Part shown: positions 24,966-32,454 of the stretch, piece after piece
Numbering within the stretch: position 1 is the first letter of the stretch
Layout of the letters: each line of letters starts with the position of its first letter
Notes under the pieces: model-generated
Told to the model about the DNA's origin: nothing
The model's database searches: none
Seen by the model: only the letters and a program-made list of their open reading frames with translations
From: a virus
IMG/VR virus record: IMGVR_UViG_3300034073_001492
Coordinates: 1-36,009 of that record
Strand: one strand, 5' to 3'
Length of the DNA stretch: 36,009 bases
Position numbers and translations under genes: made by a program

Positions 24966-24973
24966 CAAAGGTA
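24966..24973 (-). promoter_or_regulatory. TACCTTTG -7 box, probable late operon promoter
   Basis: Bacteroidetes -7 consensus on the minus strand, four bases before the ATG at 24961. It lies immediately beside the G-rich repeat cluster (from 24989), so that cluster may bind an activator of late transcription. No -33 TTG is visible. Confidence 0.5.
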
Positions 24974-25007
24974 GCAAATTCTTATTTGGGTGGGGGTGGT
25001 GGTATTA

Positions 25008-25039
25008 GGGTGGGGGTACTTTTTACCCTACCCCCACCC
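25008..25039. repeat. Perfect 11-bp inverted repeat, G-rich
   Basis: GGGTGGGGGTA at 25008 to 25018 pairs exactly with TACCCCCACCC at 25029 to 25039 across a 10-base loop. It embeds two of the six iteron copies. It could act as a terminator, origin hairpin or regulator site; no T-run follows on the plus strand. Confidence 0.75.
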
Positions 25040-25348
25040 ACTCCAAACCCTTGCTACTGTAAGGCTATCTTAATTTAGGGTGGTATTGGTGGGGGATATT
25101 TCTATAAACTTTAATTCGGAAAGGCTATACCTATGAAAAAAAATCGTGAACACGTTTTTTCTAAAATAAAGTTTAAGAAACTACCCCCACCTTCCCCCAC
25201 CCAAATAAAAAATGTTTCCATGTAGGCTTAGGGGGCTAGGGTTTTCGGCTGGGTGGTATTATGATAATGTTTCCTGCTACTTTTGTAACAATGGTATATA
25301 CAACGGTTACAGGTGTATTAAAATAGGTCTGATTATCAGCGTTTTATG

Positions 25349-25368
25349 TATCCGTTTAAAAACGGATA
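25349..25368. promoter_or_regulatory. 20-bp palindrome TATCCGTTT-AA-AAACGGATA
   Basis: Nine-base arms match perfectly around two central bases, and a further CGGATAA half-site occurs at 25398 to 25404. It lies 90 bases upstream of the -7 box of the rightward gene at 25488. This is the form of an operator for a dimeric regulator; no repressor gene is recognised in the window. Confidence 0.5.
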
Positions 25369-25457
25369 AGCGAAAACGGTAAGTTACTGATTTGTAGCGG
25401 ATAACGAAAAAATATATAAAAAAATGCGAAAAAGTGTAGTATGTAAAGAAATAGGTG

Positions 25458-25465
25458 TATCTTTG
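25458..25465 (+). promoter_or_regulatory. TATCTTTG -7 box upstream of 25488
   Basis: Matches TAnnTTTG on the plus strand, 22 bases before the ATG, leaving a short A-rich leader. A clear -33 TTG was not found. Confidence 0.45.
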
Positions 25466-25487
25466 GGGTAAATAAAAACACAAAACA

Positions 25488-25769
25488 ATGAAAACAGAAT
25501 TCAAAAAAGGCGACAGAGTTATCGCGGTAGAAGATGGGCTTTTTGTTAAGAAAGGCGCAACGGGCATTGTAACCGGAGATCACGTTATTCGCGGCACACA
25601 GACGGTGCAATGGGATTCTCTGATGATGATAAAAAACCCTGACAGCGATGGAGCTTGGCAGCCGATAAGCGACAAAAGGATTAACTTGATCGAAGAAACG
25701 GACATCGAAAGAGCCATGCGCGAAGTTCAGGATGCGGTGAAAAGGTTGGAAAAACTGCTTAAGAAATGA
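25488..25769 (+). CDS. Small hypothetical protein with SH3/KOW-like start
   Basis: The 93-residue product opens with KKGDRVIAVEDGLFVKKGATGIVTGD, a beta pattern typical of small SH3- or KOW-like domains, and ends in a charged helix (ERAMREVQDAVKRLEKLLKK). It is one of only two rightward genes in this part and follows a promoter box. The C-terminal helix may mediate oligomerisation. Function unknown; a regulator of replication or transcription is conceivable given the adjacent control region. Confidence 0.7.
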   Translation: MKTEFKKGDRVIAVEDGLFVKKGATGIVTGDHVIRGTQTVQWDSLMMIKNPDSDGAWQPISDKRINLIEETDIERAMREVQDAVKRLEKLLKK

Positions 25770-25957
25770 AAACCGTAATCGTAACCACGCCGGAGATAGA
25801 GGTGTTTCACAGCTTTCGTTCGGCTTGCAGTCATTACGGGTTATCTTACCACTACCTGAAGGCGCGGAAGATGCCGTTTACCTATAAAGGCGTGACGTTC
25901 TCCAAGCACCCGATCATCAGAACGGTGGAACGTCAGGCTCAGGGGCAGACCCCTTAA
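25766..25957 (+). CDS. Small basic hypothetical protein
   Basis: The 63-residue product, coupled to the previous gene by an ATGA overlap, has a SFRSACSHYGLSYHYLKARK segment that resembles a helix-turn-helix-like recognition motif for plasmid/phage small proteins, followed by a short beta strand. Its 3' end overlaps the end of the convergent primase-helicase gene by 41 bases. DNA binding is possible; not recognised as a family. Confidence 0.6.
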   Translation: MKTVIVTTPEIEVFHSFRSACSHYGLSYHYLKARKMPFTYKGVTFSKHPIIRTVERQAQGQTP

Positions 25958-28007
25958 TGCGAAGGTAGTACCCGTTTCGCCCCTGAATGGTTTTCTTTTT
26001 GAAACGTGCTGAAAGGTAGATGCCTATTTTGCGAATGTTTAGGTTTTTTAATCCGGTTTCTGTTTCCAGCGCGATTTTCACATCCGTTGCCGTATAAAAT
26101 GCCTGCCCTACGTCGAAGAACTTATCAATTAGTTCTTCTTCCGGGCAGGCTTCTTTGTACCCTCCTGTTTCGGCGCGCAAAAGTTCGACTTCTTCACGGC
26201 TGAGGTGGTAGGTCTCACCGGCACGGTAAGCGTATAAGGCTGCCGCCCACACGTCGCGCTTCGTTAGGCGGTTGTACTCGTGGAAGTTGTAGCCACGAAA
26301 CGGTACTGGAAGGATACGGGTGTTGCCCGTTGGGTCGTTAACCACTCCGGCGAAATTTGACGTCCCTATAAGCACTGCCAACCGTGGTATGTCTTTGAAA
26401 TCGGGTGAGTACGGGGCGCGGATGTAGAATGATTGTTTGGATGTCAGTTCTTTGAATCGCATTTCGCTGTTCGCGGACGACATCACCCCGCCGAGTTCGT
26501 CGATGAGGTTTACCAGCTTGTAGCACATAGTCAATTCGACATCCTTATCCGCACCGCCCAAATTTGATTCCGAGTAATATGGTTGCAGTTCGTCTGTAAA
26601 CAGCCCCCTGATGAACCACGTTTTACCGCAGTTTTGTGGCCCTATCAGCACGGGCATCGTTCTTACCACGTCGCCGGACATTGCGGACGCTACTACCGCG
26701 ATGAACCACTTTCTAAGGTAATGGATGTTTTCACCGTCGATCGTGCTTAGAATGTCGTCTAATGCACGGGTACTGCTTGCCGTCAGCGTTTCAAAGTATT
26801 CGCGTAGTGGATTTCTGTCGGTGATGGCTTCGGAGTAAATTATGGCCTCAATATCGGTTTTTGTCACGCCTGAACCGATGGCCTGTTTAGCGGCGATGTA
26901 TAGACTGTTGATGCGAAACTTGTCCAGTTCTCGCTCGCCGTCGTAAATCCGGCCTGTGATGGTGTTACGCCACAGGTTTGTATTGGCGTGGATAAATGCG
27001 ATTTGCTGGGCCGTGGTATCGTCGTCGTCCTGCTTAATCCGTGCAGGCTCGGCCTCCTGAAAAACGCGGGCTGCGGCTTCTTTGGCGAGTTCTTCGGGTA
27101 TTCCGCGCGATAGTATAGACCTGACTGCGGCGGCTTCGTCGCGGTTGGATTTGGCGGCCATTACGGCAGACGTTATCGCGATGGACTCTTGCTGCGTTGA
27201 TGTGGTGAACCCGGCACGTTTGGCAAGGTATAAGAATGAGCCTATGCCGATACCGGAATTGCGCCGATCAAGGCAATGGTTGTACTGAATATCGGCCTGC
27301 TTGCGGTCGTACTTCGGTGAGTTTCGGCATACGGTGTGGAACATATCGCGGCCTGATTCCCCGAGTTCGGACGATATGGCTGCTGCGGTGGTAAAGTATG
27401 TGTGATAATCGGGCGCGAAGTCTATCCCGGAATTGTAAATATCCGCCGCGATACGTTCAAGCTGCGTTCCGGTTGCGATGGTTTTCAGGGGTTTGATAAC
27501 CTTCGTTTTTGCCTCAAAACGCGCTGTTTTTGAGGTTGGATTGATATAGATGTCCGGGTCGAATGACACGTACCTGGCAGAGGCAACGTTTGATGGTGCG
27601 GGGTCGCAAACCTTGCCGTGTTCTTTGAAAAAGTGATCCGCCAACCACCGGAAAGATTCTTTGTGTTTGTCGGGGCGTATCTTAATCAGCGCGGCAAGTC
27701 CTGTGCCTGATGCCGAATAGAAAGCCGCGTACACGTATGGGTCGGCACATAGTACGTCCTTACCGATGTCGTTGTCGAAGTCAAGGCAGATAAAACCGGA
27801 GTGTTGTATCAGGTTTTTTTCAAGGCGGGTGGGAGCAAATACGCCGGAAATGGTAACGGCGGGCAGCGATTTTTTTTCGCGTTTACCGGTTCGCACTTCT
27901 GATATAACGTCTTTCCAATGCCCGTACTGCACGGAATTTATGAAGTCGTCGATGCTGATCTGACGAACCGGTGTGGTGTCAGTTACGCGTGTGAAGTAGG
28001 AGATCAT
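25917..28007 (-). CDS. PrimPol-helicase fusion (BT4734-like N terminus plus VirE-type ATPase)
   Basis: The 696-residue protein has an N-terminal archaeo-eukaryotic primase-like domain with ICLDFDND (about 73 to 80) as catalytic acidic residues and YSASGTGLAALIKI (97 to 110). The C-terminal half is a VirE/SF3-type ATPase with Walker A GPQNCGKT (456 to 463), Walker B LVNLIDELG (498 to 506) and GTSNFAGVVNDPTGNTRILPV (about 540 to 560) as sensor region. Such proteins prime and unwind at phage or plasmid origins. It is the last gene of the DNA metabolism operon, with an ATGA overlap to the helicase gene. It is a probable replication initiator or replicative helicase. Confidence 0.85.
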   Translation of the reverse strand: MISYFTRVTDTTPVRQISIDDFINSVQYGHWKDVISEVRTGKREKKSLPAVTISGVFAPTRLEKNLIQHSGFICLDFDNDIGKDVLCADPYVYAAFYSASGTGLAALIKIRPDKHKESFRWLADHFFKEHGKVCDPAPSNVASARYVSFDPDIYINPTSKTARFEAKTKVIKPLKTIATGTQLERIAADIYNSGIDFAPDYHTYFTTAAAISSELGESGRDMFHTVCRNSPKYDRKQADIQYNHCLDRRNSGIGIGSFLYLAKRAGFTTSTQQESIAITSAVMAAKSNRDEAAAVRSILSRGIPEELAKEAAARVFQEAEPARIKQDDDDTTAQQIAFIHANTNLWRNTITGRIYDGERELDKFRINSLYIAAKQAIGSGVTKTDIEAIIYSEAITDRNPLREYFETLTASSTRALDDILSTIDGENIHYLRKWFIAVVASAMSGDVVRTMPVLIGPQNCGKTWFIRGLFTDELQPYYSESNLGGADKDVELTMCYKLVNLIDELGGVMSSANSEMRFKELTSKQSFYIRAPYSPDFKDIPRLAVLIGTSNFAGVVNDPTGNTRILPVPFRGYNFHEYNRLTKRDVWAAALYAYRAGETYHLSREEVELLRAETGGYKEACPEEELIDKFFDVGQAFYTATDVKIALETETGLKNLNIRKIGIYLSARFKKKTIQGRNGYYLRIKGSAPEPDVPPF

Positions 28008-29428
28008 CGTATAAAATAATCGTTAAATACATCGCCGGGCATGCGGCGCGATAATTGGTATTGTACCCATTTGGGCGAATATCCTTTAAGCCGTGCAAGT
28101 TCCTGTAAAGCCGCTTGCCCGCGAATCCGCGCTATGCGAATAACGAAGTTCATCGTGTAACGTTTGGCATCTTTCAAGGCAATTATATCAGCCATCGTTA
28201 GGTCGGATAGTTTTCGTCCCTTCAGGTATTCGGGCGCGTCGCGTTGCAGTTCCACCCCGACACCGATAACCTGATCGTGTTCGGCGGCAAACTCATGGCC
28301 GCAATGTACGCAGATTTTGGCAGCAGCCAAACATAGGGCGTTGCATTTCGGACATGATTTCGTTGGCGGTGCGCTGGGCTTTGATTTTCGCTTTTTATCG
28401 GCATCGAGCGTCCATGTGCGTGTGTCGTCCCAAAATCCCAAACGGTCGTGATTTAAGCCGAGATCGATCACGGTGAACCGTTCCTTTCCGGGATATATCC
28501 TTGCCCCGCGACCGCAGCATTGCAGCCAAAGGGGCAGCGACATCGTGGCGCGGTTCATTATTACGGTTTCAATTGATGGCTCGTCGTACCCGGTTGTCAG
28601 GATGCCGCAGTTGTTGAGGATTTGGATATGGCCGTCGCGGAAGGCAGCAAGTATTCTCCTGCGCTCGTCGGGGTGCGTCTTTGATGTAACGCTTTCTGAC
28701 GTGTACCCGGCTGCACGGAACGCGTCGCGGGTGTTGTTAGAGTGCTGAATATCACAGTTGAAAACTATTGCCTTTGACCCTGCCGCGTGTTGCTGATAAT
28801 GCTCCACCACCCCATGAAAACGCTTGACGTTATTGTAATGATCGTGTAGCGATTTGGCGGTAAACTCACCCCGTTGCACGGTCAGGTCTGAAAGGTCGTC
28901 CTGCACTTGTATAGGTCGGTAGGTGCAAAGATAACCATCCGCCACAAGGTCGGGTATTTGTACGGGGTCAATTATGTTGGTGTAGAACTTCGCCAAATGC
29001 TTTCCTACGGGTGTAGCTGTTGCCCCGATGGTCGGGGTGTCGCTCCAATGCTCAAGTACCTTCGTGAAGTTACCCCTATGCGCTTCATCCACAATAAGTA
29101 AGTCTGGCGTATAGTTCCATCCTTTCGCAAGCCTACGGGCGACGGTTTCTACCATGCCCACGATAACCGGGGCGCGGTAAGGTATCGAAGCCCCTGCTGT
29201 CAGGTAGTACGGGCGTATAGGCAGCGTACTACCGGCCTGCTGTAATAGTTCTATGCGGTCGGTCAGGATGCAGACTGATTTCCCTTTATTGGCGGCAGAT
29301 TGAGCGATGTGCGAAAACACAACCGTCTTGCCGCCGCCGGTGGGCAGGGAGAGTATCTGCCGCCGATGGTTTTTGAATCCTTCGCGCAGCTGCTCGATGG
29401 CTGTAATTTGGTAAGGTCGTAGGTTCAT
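28004..29428 (-). CDS. SF2 DEAH-box helicase with C-terminal zinc ribbon
   Basis: The 474-residue protein has Q-region and motif I LPTGGGKT (28 to 35), motif II DEAH (114 to 117), motif III GATATP (135 to 140), and motif VI QCCGRGAR (303 to 310), the arrangement of RecG/UvsW/Rad25-like SF2 helicases. A zinc ribbon with C359, C362, C373 and C376 follows. It would remodel branched DNA during replication or recombination and is encoded next to the annealing protein-exonuclease pair. Confidence 0.9.
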   Translation of the reverse strand: MNLRPYQITAIEQLREGFKNHRRQILSLPTGGGKTVVFSHIAQSAANKGKSVCILTDRIELLQQAGSTLPIRPYYLTAGASIPYRAPVIVGMVETVARRLAKGWNYTPDLLIVDEAHRGNFTKVLEHWSDTPTIGATATPVGKHLAKFYTNIIDPVQIPDLVADGYLCTYRPIQVQDDLSDLTVQRGEFTAKSLHDHYNNVKRFHGVVEHYQQHAAGSKAIVFNCDIQHSNNTRDAFRAAGYTSESVTSKTHPDERRRILAAFRDGHIQILNNCGILTTGYDEPSIETVIMNRATMSLPLWLQCCGRGARIYPGKERFTVIDLGLNHDRLGFWDDTRTWTLDADKKRKSKPSAPPTKSCPKCNALCLAAAKICVHCGHEFAAEHDQVIGVGVELQRDAPEYLKGRKLSDLTMADIIALKDAKRYTMNFVIRIARIRGQAALQELARLKGYSPKWVQYQLSRRMPGDVFNDYFIR

Positions 29429-29485
29429 AAGATTTGCCCCCGCCGGTGTGCGAAGTCCGGTAAACGCGTTCGGGGGTTTTGGTGG

Positions 29486-29821
29486 TTAGAACGGCAGGTC
29501 GTCCTCTGACGCTGCCACGGTCGGGGCTTTGTCGGCTGCCGCTGACTGTTGGCCGCGCACGTCGAGATTGCCTAAGATGGGTTTTTCGATGCCGCTTTCG
29601 CGCTGTTCCTTCGAAACCGACTGCTTAATAATGTGTGTCGCGTATTCTTTTAGTTCCTTCATCGGGAAGGCAACGATGTTCAGGTACACGCCGCCCTTGT
29701 CGCCTGCCATTTTTAGATCGTTTGCTTCCAAAGGAATAACGATGCAGTCCACTTGCGTTTTGCCCATCTTCAAGATGGTTGCTTTCTCGAACGCCGCGAG
29801 ATTGATTGACCCTTTGATCAT
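29486..29821 (-). CDS. SSB-like single-stranded DNA-binding protein
   Basis: The 111-residue product has an OB-fold-like beta pattern (KGSINLAAFEKATILKMGKTQVDCIVIPL) and a disordered tail ending in the exact DDLPF form of the SSB acidic tip, which recruits partner enzymes. It lies between the exonuclease/annealing genes and the helicase, as expected for recombination. It is shorter than bacterial SSB (about 170 residues) and the core is diverged, so the call depends mainly on the tail and context. Confidence 0.75.
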   Translation of the reverse strand: MIKGSINLAAFEKATILKMGKTQVDCIVIPLEANDLKMAGDKGGVYLNIVAFPMKELKEYATHIIKQSVSKEQRESGIEKPILGNLDVRGQQSAAADKAPTVAASEDDLPF

Positions 29822-30039
29822 TTTATTTGGGATTTATTAGTTACTACTTCAAGAACATCCATCATCAGCTTCACGGCCGCAGTATTATCGCGCTGCGCGT
29901 CGATCATTTCGCGGCCTATTCGTTTTAACCTGTCGCTGTGGTGGTCGATCAAATCCTCTAAGGCTTTGATGTCCTCATTCGTGCATTCGCCACTTTGTAG
30001 CTTCTGCCGCACCTTGAACATTATGTGTGTATGGTTCAT
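29818..30039 (-). CDS. Small helical hypothetical protein
   Basis: The 73-residue product is mostly helical and charged (VRQKLQSGECTNEDIKALEDLIDHHSDRL). I chose the ATG at 30039, which makes an ATGA overlap with the exonuclease stop; an upstream in-frame ATG at 30057 would overlap that gene by 22 bases. It is also coupled by ATGA to the SSB-like gene. It may be an accessory to the recombination module. Confidence 0.65.
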   Translation of the reverse strand: MNHTHIMFKVRQKLQSGECTNEDIKALEDLIDHHSDRLKRIGREMIDAQRDNTAAVKLMMDVLEVVTNKSQIK

Positions 30040-30734
30040 TTTACCCTGTCCCCCCATTTAGTGGTTGTTAATGATTCGGCTAATTTAATTCGTTCGGCGC
30101 AGAAATCTTTATCTTCCTGTGAAACTTCAAATTCGATTATTCGCCGCGCCGGAATCCTCGAATTTGCTGGCATAGATCGTGGGCGGTTGTAGTCGAAGGC
30201 CGACGCGTACGGCATCTGCCACAATTCGCGGTGCTGCTGCTTTTTGCGGTTGTAGTCCAATATCTCATCTACCTCAGCCTCCGTCGGATAGAAAACGTAC
30301 AGTTGAGCAAACTCCGCCCCCGTGATGCAGGCGTTGGAAACGAGTTGCCAGTAGTATTCGGGCTTGTGCATTTTCAGGTCGGTACACAACGCTAAACCAG
30401 CGTAGGCTTTCATCTGCGGACTTTTAATGTCGCCTACGATTTCCTTACCTACTGTATAGTCCGGCGTACCGGTCCAAAATTCGTATTCAGGATGCGTTTT
30501 CGATGCCTTGTAGGTGGCGCGGTAGTGGATACCGAGATCGCAGGCCAAAAGCCATTCTTCGGCAAGGTTGCCCCATTGCGTGGCGTAGCTGCCCGCGTCG
30601 TCCGACAGGCGGCATCCAAGTTCGCGCTCGATCGATATTTCTTCGATCAGCGTCATTGCGCCCGCGCCAAATCCGTGTGGGCCTTTCCCGTTTGTTAGCA
30701 TCAACGGTGAGATGCGTGAACTGCTGAATGTCAT
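30036..30734 (-). CDS. YqaJ-type recombination exonuclease
   Basis: The 232-residue protein shows the YqaJ/lambda-exonuclease fold: QWGNLAEEW (E), WTGTPDYTVGKEIVGDIKSP with G-x-PD and D-x-K active-site residues, and YYWQLVSNACITGAEFAQLYVFYP with the conserved Gln. It digests one strand of duplex DNA to provide a substrate for the adjacent annealing protein. ATGA overlaps join it to both neighbours. The N terminus has a run resembling the family SRIS motif (TFSSSRISPLMLTNG). Confidence 0.9.
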   Translation of the reverse strand: MTFSSSRISPLMLTNGKGPHGFGAGAMTLIEEISIERELGCRLSDDAGSYATQWGNLAEEWLLACDLGIHYRATYKASKTHPEYEFWTGTPDYTVGKEIVGDIKSPQMKAYAGLALCTDLKMHKPEYYWQLVSNACITGAEFAQLYVFYPTEAEVDEILDYNRKKQQHRELWQMPYASAFDYNRPRSMPANSRIPARRIIEFEVSQEDKDFCAERIKLAESLTTTKWGDRVK

Positions 30735-31363
30735 AATTTCCTGAGTTTATTAAATGCTTTTTGATACGAGATTTCCTCTTTGGTGTCGATGATATGCTTA
30801 ATCGCGGCACGATCTTCGGGGGCAAGTAGTTCCTGCTTTTCATTAAACAGCTGCACGATGTCTGATTCAGTGGCAACCAACAGCGATGTGTAGTCCATCA
30901 CGTCCTTTCGCGACACAGAACGCCCGAAGATTTCACCGAACTGCTCCGCTGCGTCTTTAATTGCGTATGATTTCGCCGATGGTGTGGCAAGTTGTACGCC
31001 GATGGATTTCACGGCGTTGAAGTCAACCGCGCCTGCGCCTTTGTCGGTTTGAATTGGCGAAGCCCCAACCCCGTCATTGTGTTCAATTTCTCCGGTTATA
31101 GGGTTATGAACGAACAGCCTAACGGTAACCACCACGCTGTTGGCGATAAGTTGAACCGAGCGCACTTCCACCCACCAACGGGGGTAGATGCGTGTAAGTA
31201 GATACTCCACCTTCTGAATCGGCAGGTATTTCGTTTTCGACATCGGGTGTTCGCACAGCCATAATTCGGGCGGCTGTTGGTTAAGGAGTACCTGAAGTTT
31301 GTTCGCTGCCAATTCGACAGCTCCGGTTTTTAGTTGTTCGATTGTCGGTAGATTCCAGCTCAT
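30731..31363 (-). CDS. Single-strand annealing protein (Rad52/RecT-like)
   Basis: The 210-residue protein contains GVGASPIQTDKGAG...SIGVQLATPSAKSYAIKDAAEQFGEIFGR, a pattern found in Rad52/Sak-type phage annealing proteins where a KSxAxKDA-type helix precedes the terminal FG. The N-terminal part (YLLTRIYPRWWVEVRSVQLI) fits the beta strands of that fold. It anneals complementary single strands with the YqaJ exonuclease, whose gene follows with an ATGA overlap. Whether it is strictly Rad52 or RecT family is not settled from sequence. Confidence 0.8.
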   Translation of the reverse strand: MSWNLPTIEQLKTGAVELAANKLQVLLNQQPPELWLCEHPMSKTKYLPIQKVEYLLTRIYPRWWVEVRSVQLIANSVVVTVRLFVHNPITGEIEHNDGVGASPIQTDKGAGAVDFNAVKSIGVQLATPSAKSYAIKDAAEQFGEIFGRSVSRKDVMDYTSLLVATESDIVQLFNEKQELLAPEDRAAIKHIIDTKEEISYQKAFNKLRKL

Positions 31364-31602
31364 TTTTTCAGACTTTGGATTTCGTTTTTCAATAGTGCAA
31401 TTTGTGAGTTATACCCTTCGATTAGGTATATTCTGTCGCGCTCGTTTTGTTGCGCGAGTAGGGTCAGGGTGTCGGCCTGAAGGCGTACTTCCCTCTGTAA
31501 TGCGTCGAGATACGGGCAACGTTCGCAGTTTGCTTGCTGTATTGCCTCAATCCCTGTGATAACTGTTGCGGCGAGTGCGCCGGCTTGTGCTATTAGTTCC
31601 AT
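31360..31602 (-). CDS. Small coiled-coil protein, first gene of DNA metabolism operon
   Basis: The 80-residue product has a short hydrophobic N terminus (AGALAATVITGIEAI), a C-x-x-C (CERC) and a long predicted coiled coil (REVRLQADTLTLLAQQNERDRI then SQIALLKNEIQSLKK). The ATG at 31602 is four bases from a TATGTTTG box and fits better than farther upstream in-frame starts, which read through non-coding sequence. It overlaps the annealing protein gene as ATGA. Function unknown. Confidence 0.65.
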   Translation of the reverse strand: MELIAQAGALAATVITGIEAIQQANCERCPYLDALQREVRLQADTLTLLAQQNERDRIYLIEGYNSQIALLKNEIQSLKK

Positions 31603-31606
31603 ACCG

Positions 31607-31614
31607 CAAACATA
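31607..31614 (-). promoter_or_regulatory. TATGTTTG -7 box for DNA metabolism operon
   Basis: TAnnTTTG on the minus strand, four bases before the ATG at 31602. It would drive the leftward replication-recombination operon. No clear -33 element. Confidence 0.5.
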
Positions 31615-31714
31615 ATAGGTTTTTGGCGTGTGGTATCGGTTTGTCTGAATAATAGCGCAATAGCATAAATGCGTTAGGAATATAACAAACCTGCAATTGT
31701 ATTGATTTGCTGTA

Positions 31715-31722
31715 TAAGTTTG
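31715..31722 (+). promoter_or_regulatory. TAAGTTTG -7 box for rightward early genes
   Basis: Matches TAnnTTTG on the plus strand, 13 bases before the ATG at 31736, with a TTG at 31697 to 31699 as possible -33 element (15-base spacing, slightly short). With the box at 31607 it makes a divergent promoter region. Confidence 0.5.
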
Positions 31723-31735
31723 CAAAAACAAAATT

Positions 31736-31915
31736 ATGCTAAGAACAGAACGAACCAAGCCATGCCCGGAATGCGACGGCGACGGCTGCGACCATTGCGA
31801 TAACACCGGTGAGGTGTTGTGGGACGAACAGGACTACATCGACGAAGAGGAATATATGCGCGAAGAGGCGCGAATGGAGGCCTATTATGAAGAACGGGAG
31901 CGTGAACGCGATTAA
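31736..31915 (+). CDS. Zinc-ribbon microprotein, 59 aa
   Basis: The product begins MLRTERTKPCPECDGDGCDHCDN: C-x2-C-x4-C-x2-C, a compact four-Cys zinc site of the DnaJ central-domain type (CxxCxGxG). The rest is a highly acidic/basic helix (EEEYMREEARMEAYYEERERERD). It is likely a small zinc-binding adaptor; role unknown. It is the first rightward gene and overlaps the next by 29 bases. Confidence 0.7.
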   Translation: MLRTERTKPCPECDGDGCDHCDNTGEVLWDEQDYIDEEEYMREEARMEAYYEERERERD

Positions 31916-32153
31916 GTCGCCGTGGTTTCGCGTCAAGGGTGAGCGGTACACGATAGTCTGCACGGCTGGCGACGTTCACACCTTAGTACGCGACCTTGAC
32001 GGTGAGCGGTTTAATGTTGATCACGACGCTCTTATAGAAAGAATAAACGCTAATTTAGACACTTATGAGTTATTGGACATATCCGGGGCAGCCGTACAAG
32101 GTGCAGGCGGCCACGATTCGATGGCGGTCAAAGCCCGAAAAGGTAGGGCGTAG
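31887..32153 (+). CDS. Small hypothetical protein, 88 aa
   Basis: The product is beta-rich in its first half (SPWFRVKGERYTIVCTAGD) and then a short helical segment followed by a basic tail. I chose the ATG at 31887, preceded by GGAGG at good spacing, over an in-frame ATG at 31809 that would read the zinc-ribbon gene out of frame. No family recognised. Confidence 0.6.
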   Translation: MKNGSVNAIKSPWFRVKGERYTIVCTAGDVHTLVRDLDGERFNVDHDALIERINANLDTYELLDISGAAVQGAGGHDSMAVKARKGRA

Positions 32154-32166
32154 GCGGCCTTTAGGA

Positions 32167-32454
32167 ATGATATTAGAAGCCGTTTCCATCGGCACGAATA
32201 TCCCGGTAACGATCATAACCAGTCGCGACCGCCACGGGTATATCGTTGACGCTCGGCAGATGTATTTTTACCTTGCTGTTAAAGACGGCTGGACGCTGGA
32301 GGCGACGGGTGATTTTATCGGCCTAAACCACGCTACGGTGTTAAGCGGCAAGCGCAAGGTTGAAAACGCGCTGGAGGTGCGGGATACGCGAATAACGGCC
32401 TATCACCGGGCGGCGGTTGAGGTATTAAATCAGATGAGTGATGAAACGCGATAG
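32167..32454 (+). CDS. DnaA domain IV-like DNA-binding protein
   Basis: The 95-residue product matches the C-terminal DNA-binding domain of DnaA, with R-x-x-(G)YIVDARQMYFYL, then FIGLNHATVLSGKRKVEN in place of the (R/G)RDHSTVLH signature. It lacks the AAA+ domain and so is a stand-alone DnaA-box reader. It may direct replication proteins to an origin or regulate transcription. I chose ATG 32167, 13 bases after the previous stop; an in-frame start at 32065 would overlap that gene by 89 bases. Confidence 0.7.
   Translation: MILEAVSIGTNIPVTIITSRDRHGYIVDARQMYFYLAVKDGWTLEATGDFIGLNHATVLSGKRKVENALEVRDTRITAYHRAAVEVLNQMSDETR

Larger units (their letters stand above)
24974..25487. other. Non-coding control region with G-rich iterons
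   Basis: This 514-base gap between divergent genes has no convincing gene. It holds six copies of GGTGGGGG or its complement (plus strand 24989, 25009, 25088; minus strand 25031, 25184, 25194), three copies of GGTGGTATT (24998, 25079, 25252), two of AAGGCTAT (25061, 25121), a perfect hairpin at 25008 to 25039, and a 20-bp palindrome at 25349. The rest is AT-rich. The layout fits a replication origin or a switch between early and late transcription. G-quadruplex formation is possible from the G runs. Confidence 0.6.

Noticed and set aside
25133-25225. 30-codon rightward open frame in the control region
   Set aside because: Very short, Lys- and Pro-rich because it reads the C-rich iterons; no coupling or homologous motif.
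25307-25610. Two leftward open frames, Phe/Tyr-rich
   Set aside because: They arise from A-rich plus-strand sequence and overlap the gene at 25488; no coding signature.
32065-32166. Upstream start for the DnaA-like gene
   Set aside because: It would overlap the previous gene by 89 bases, and the extra residues do not resemble the family.
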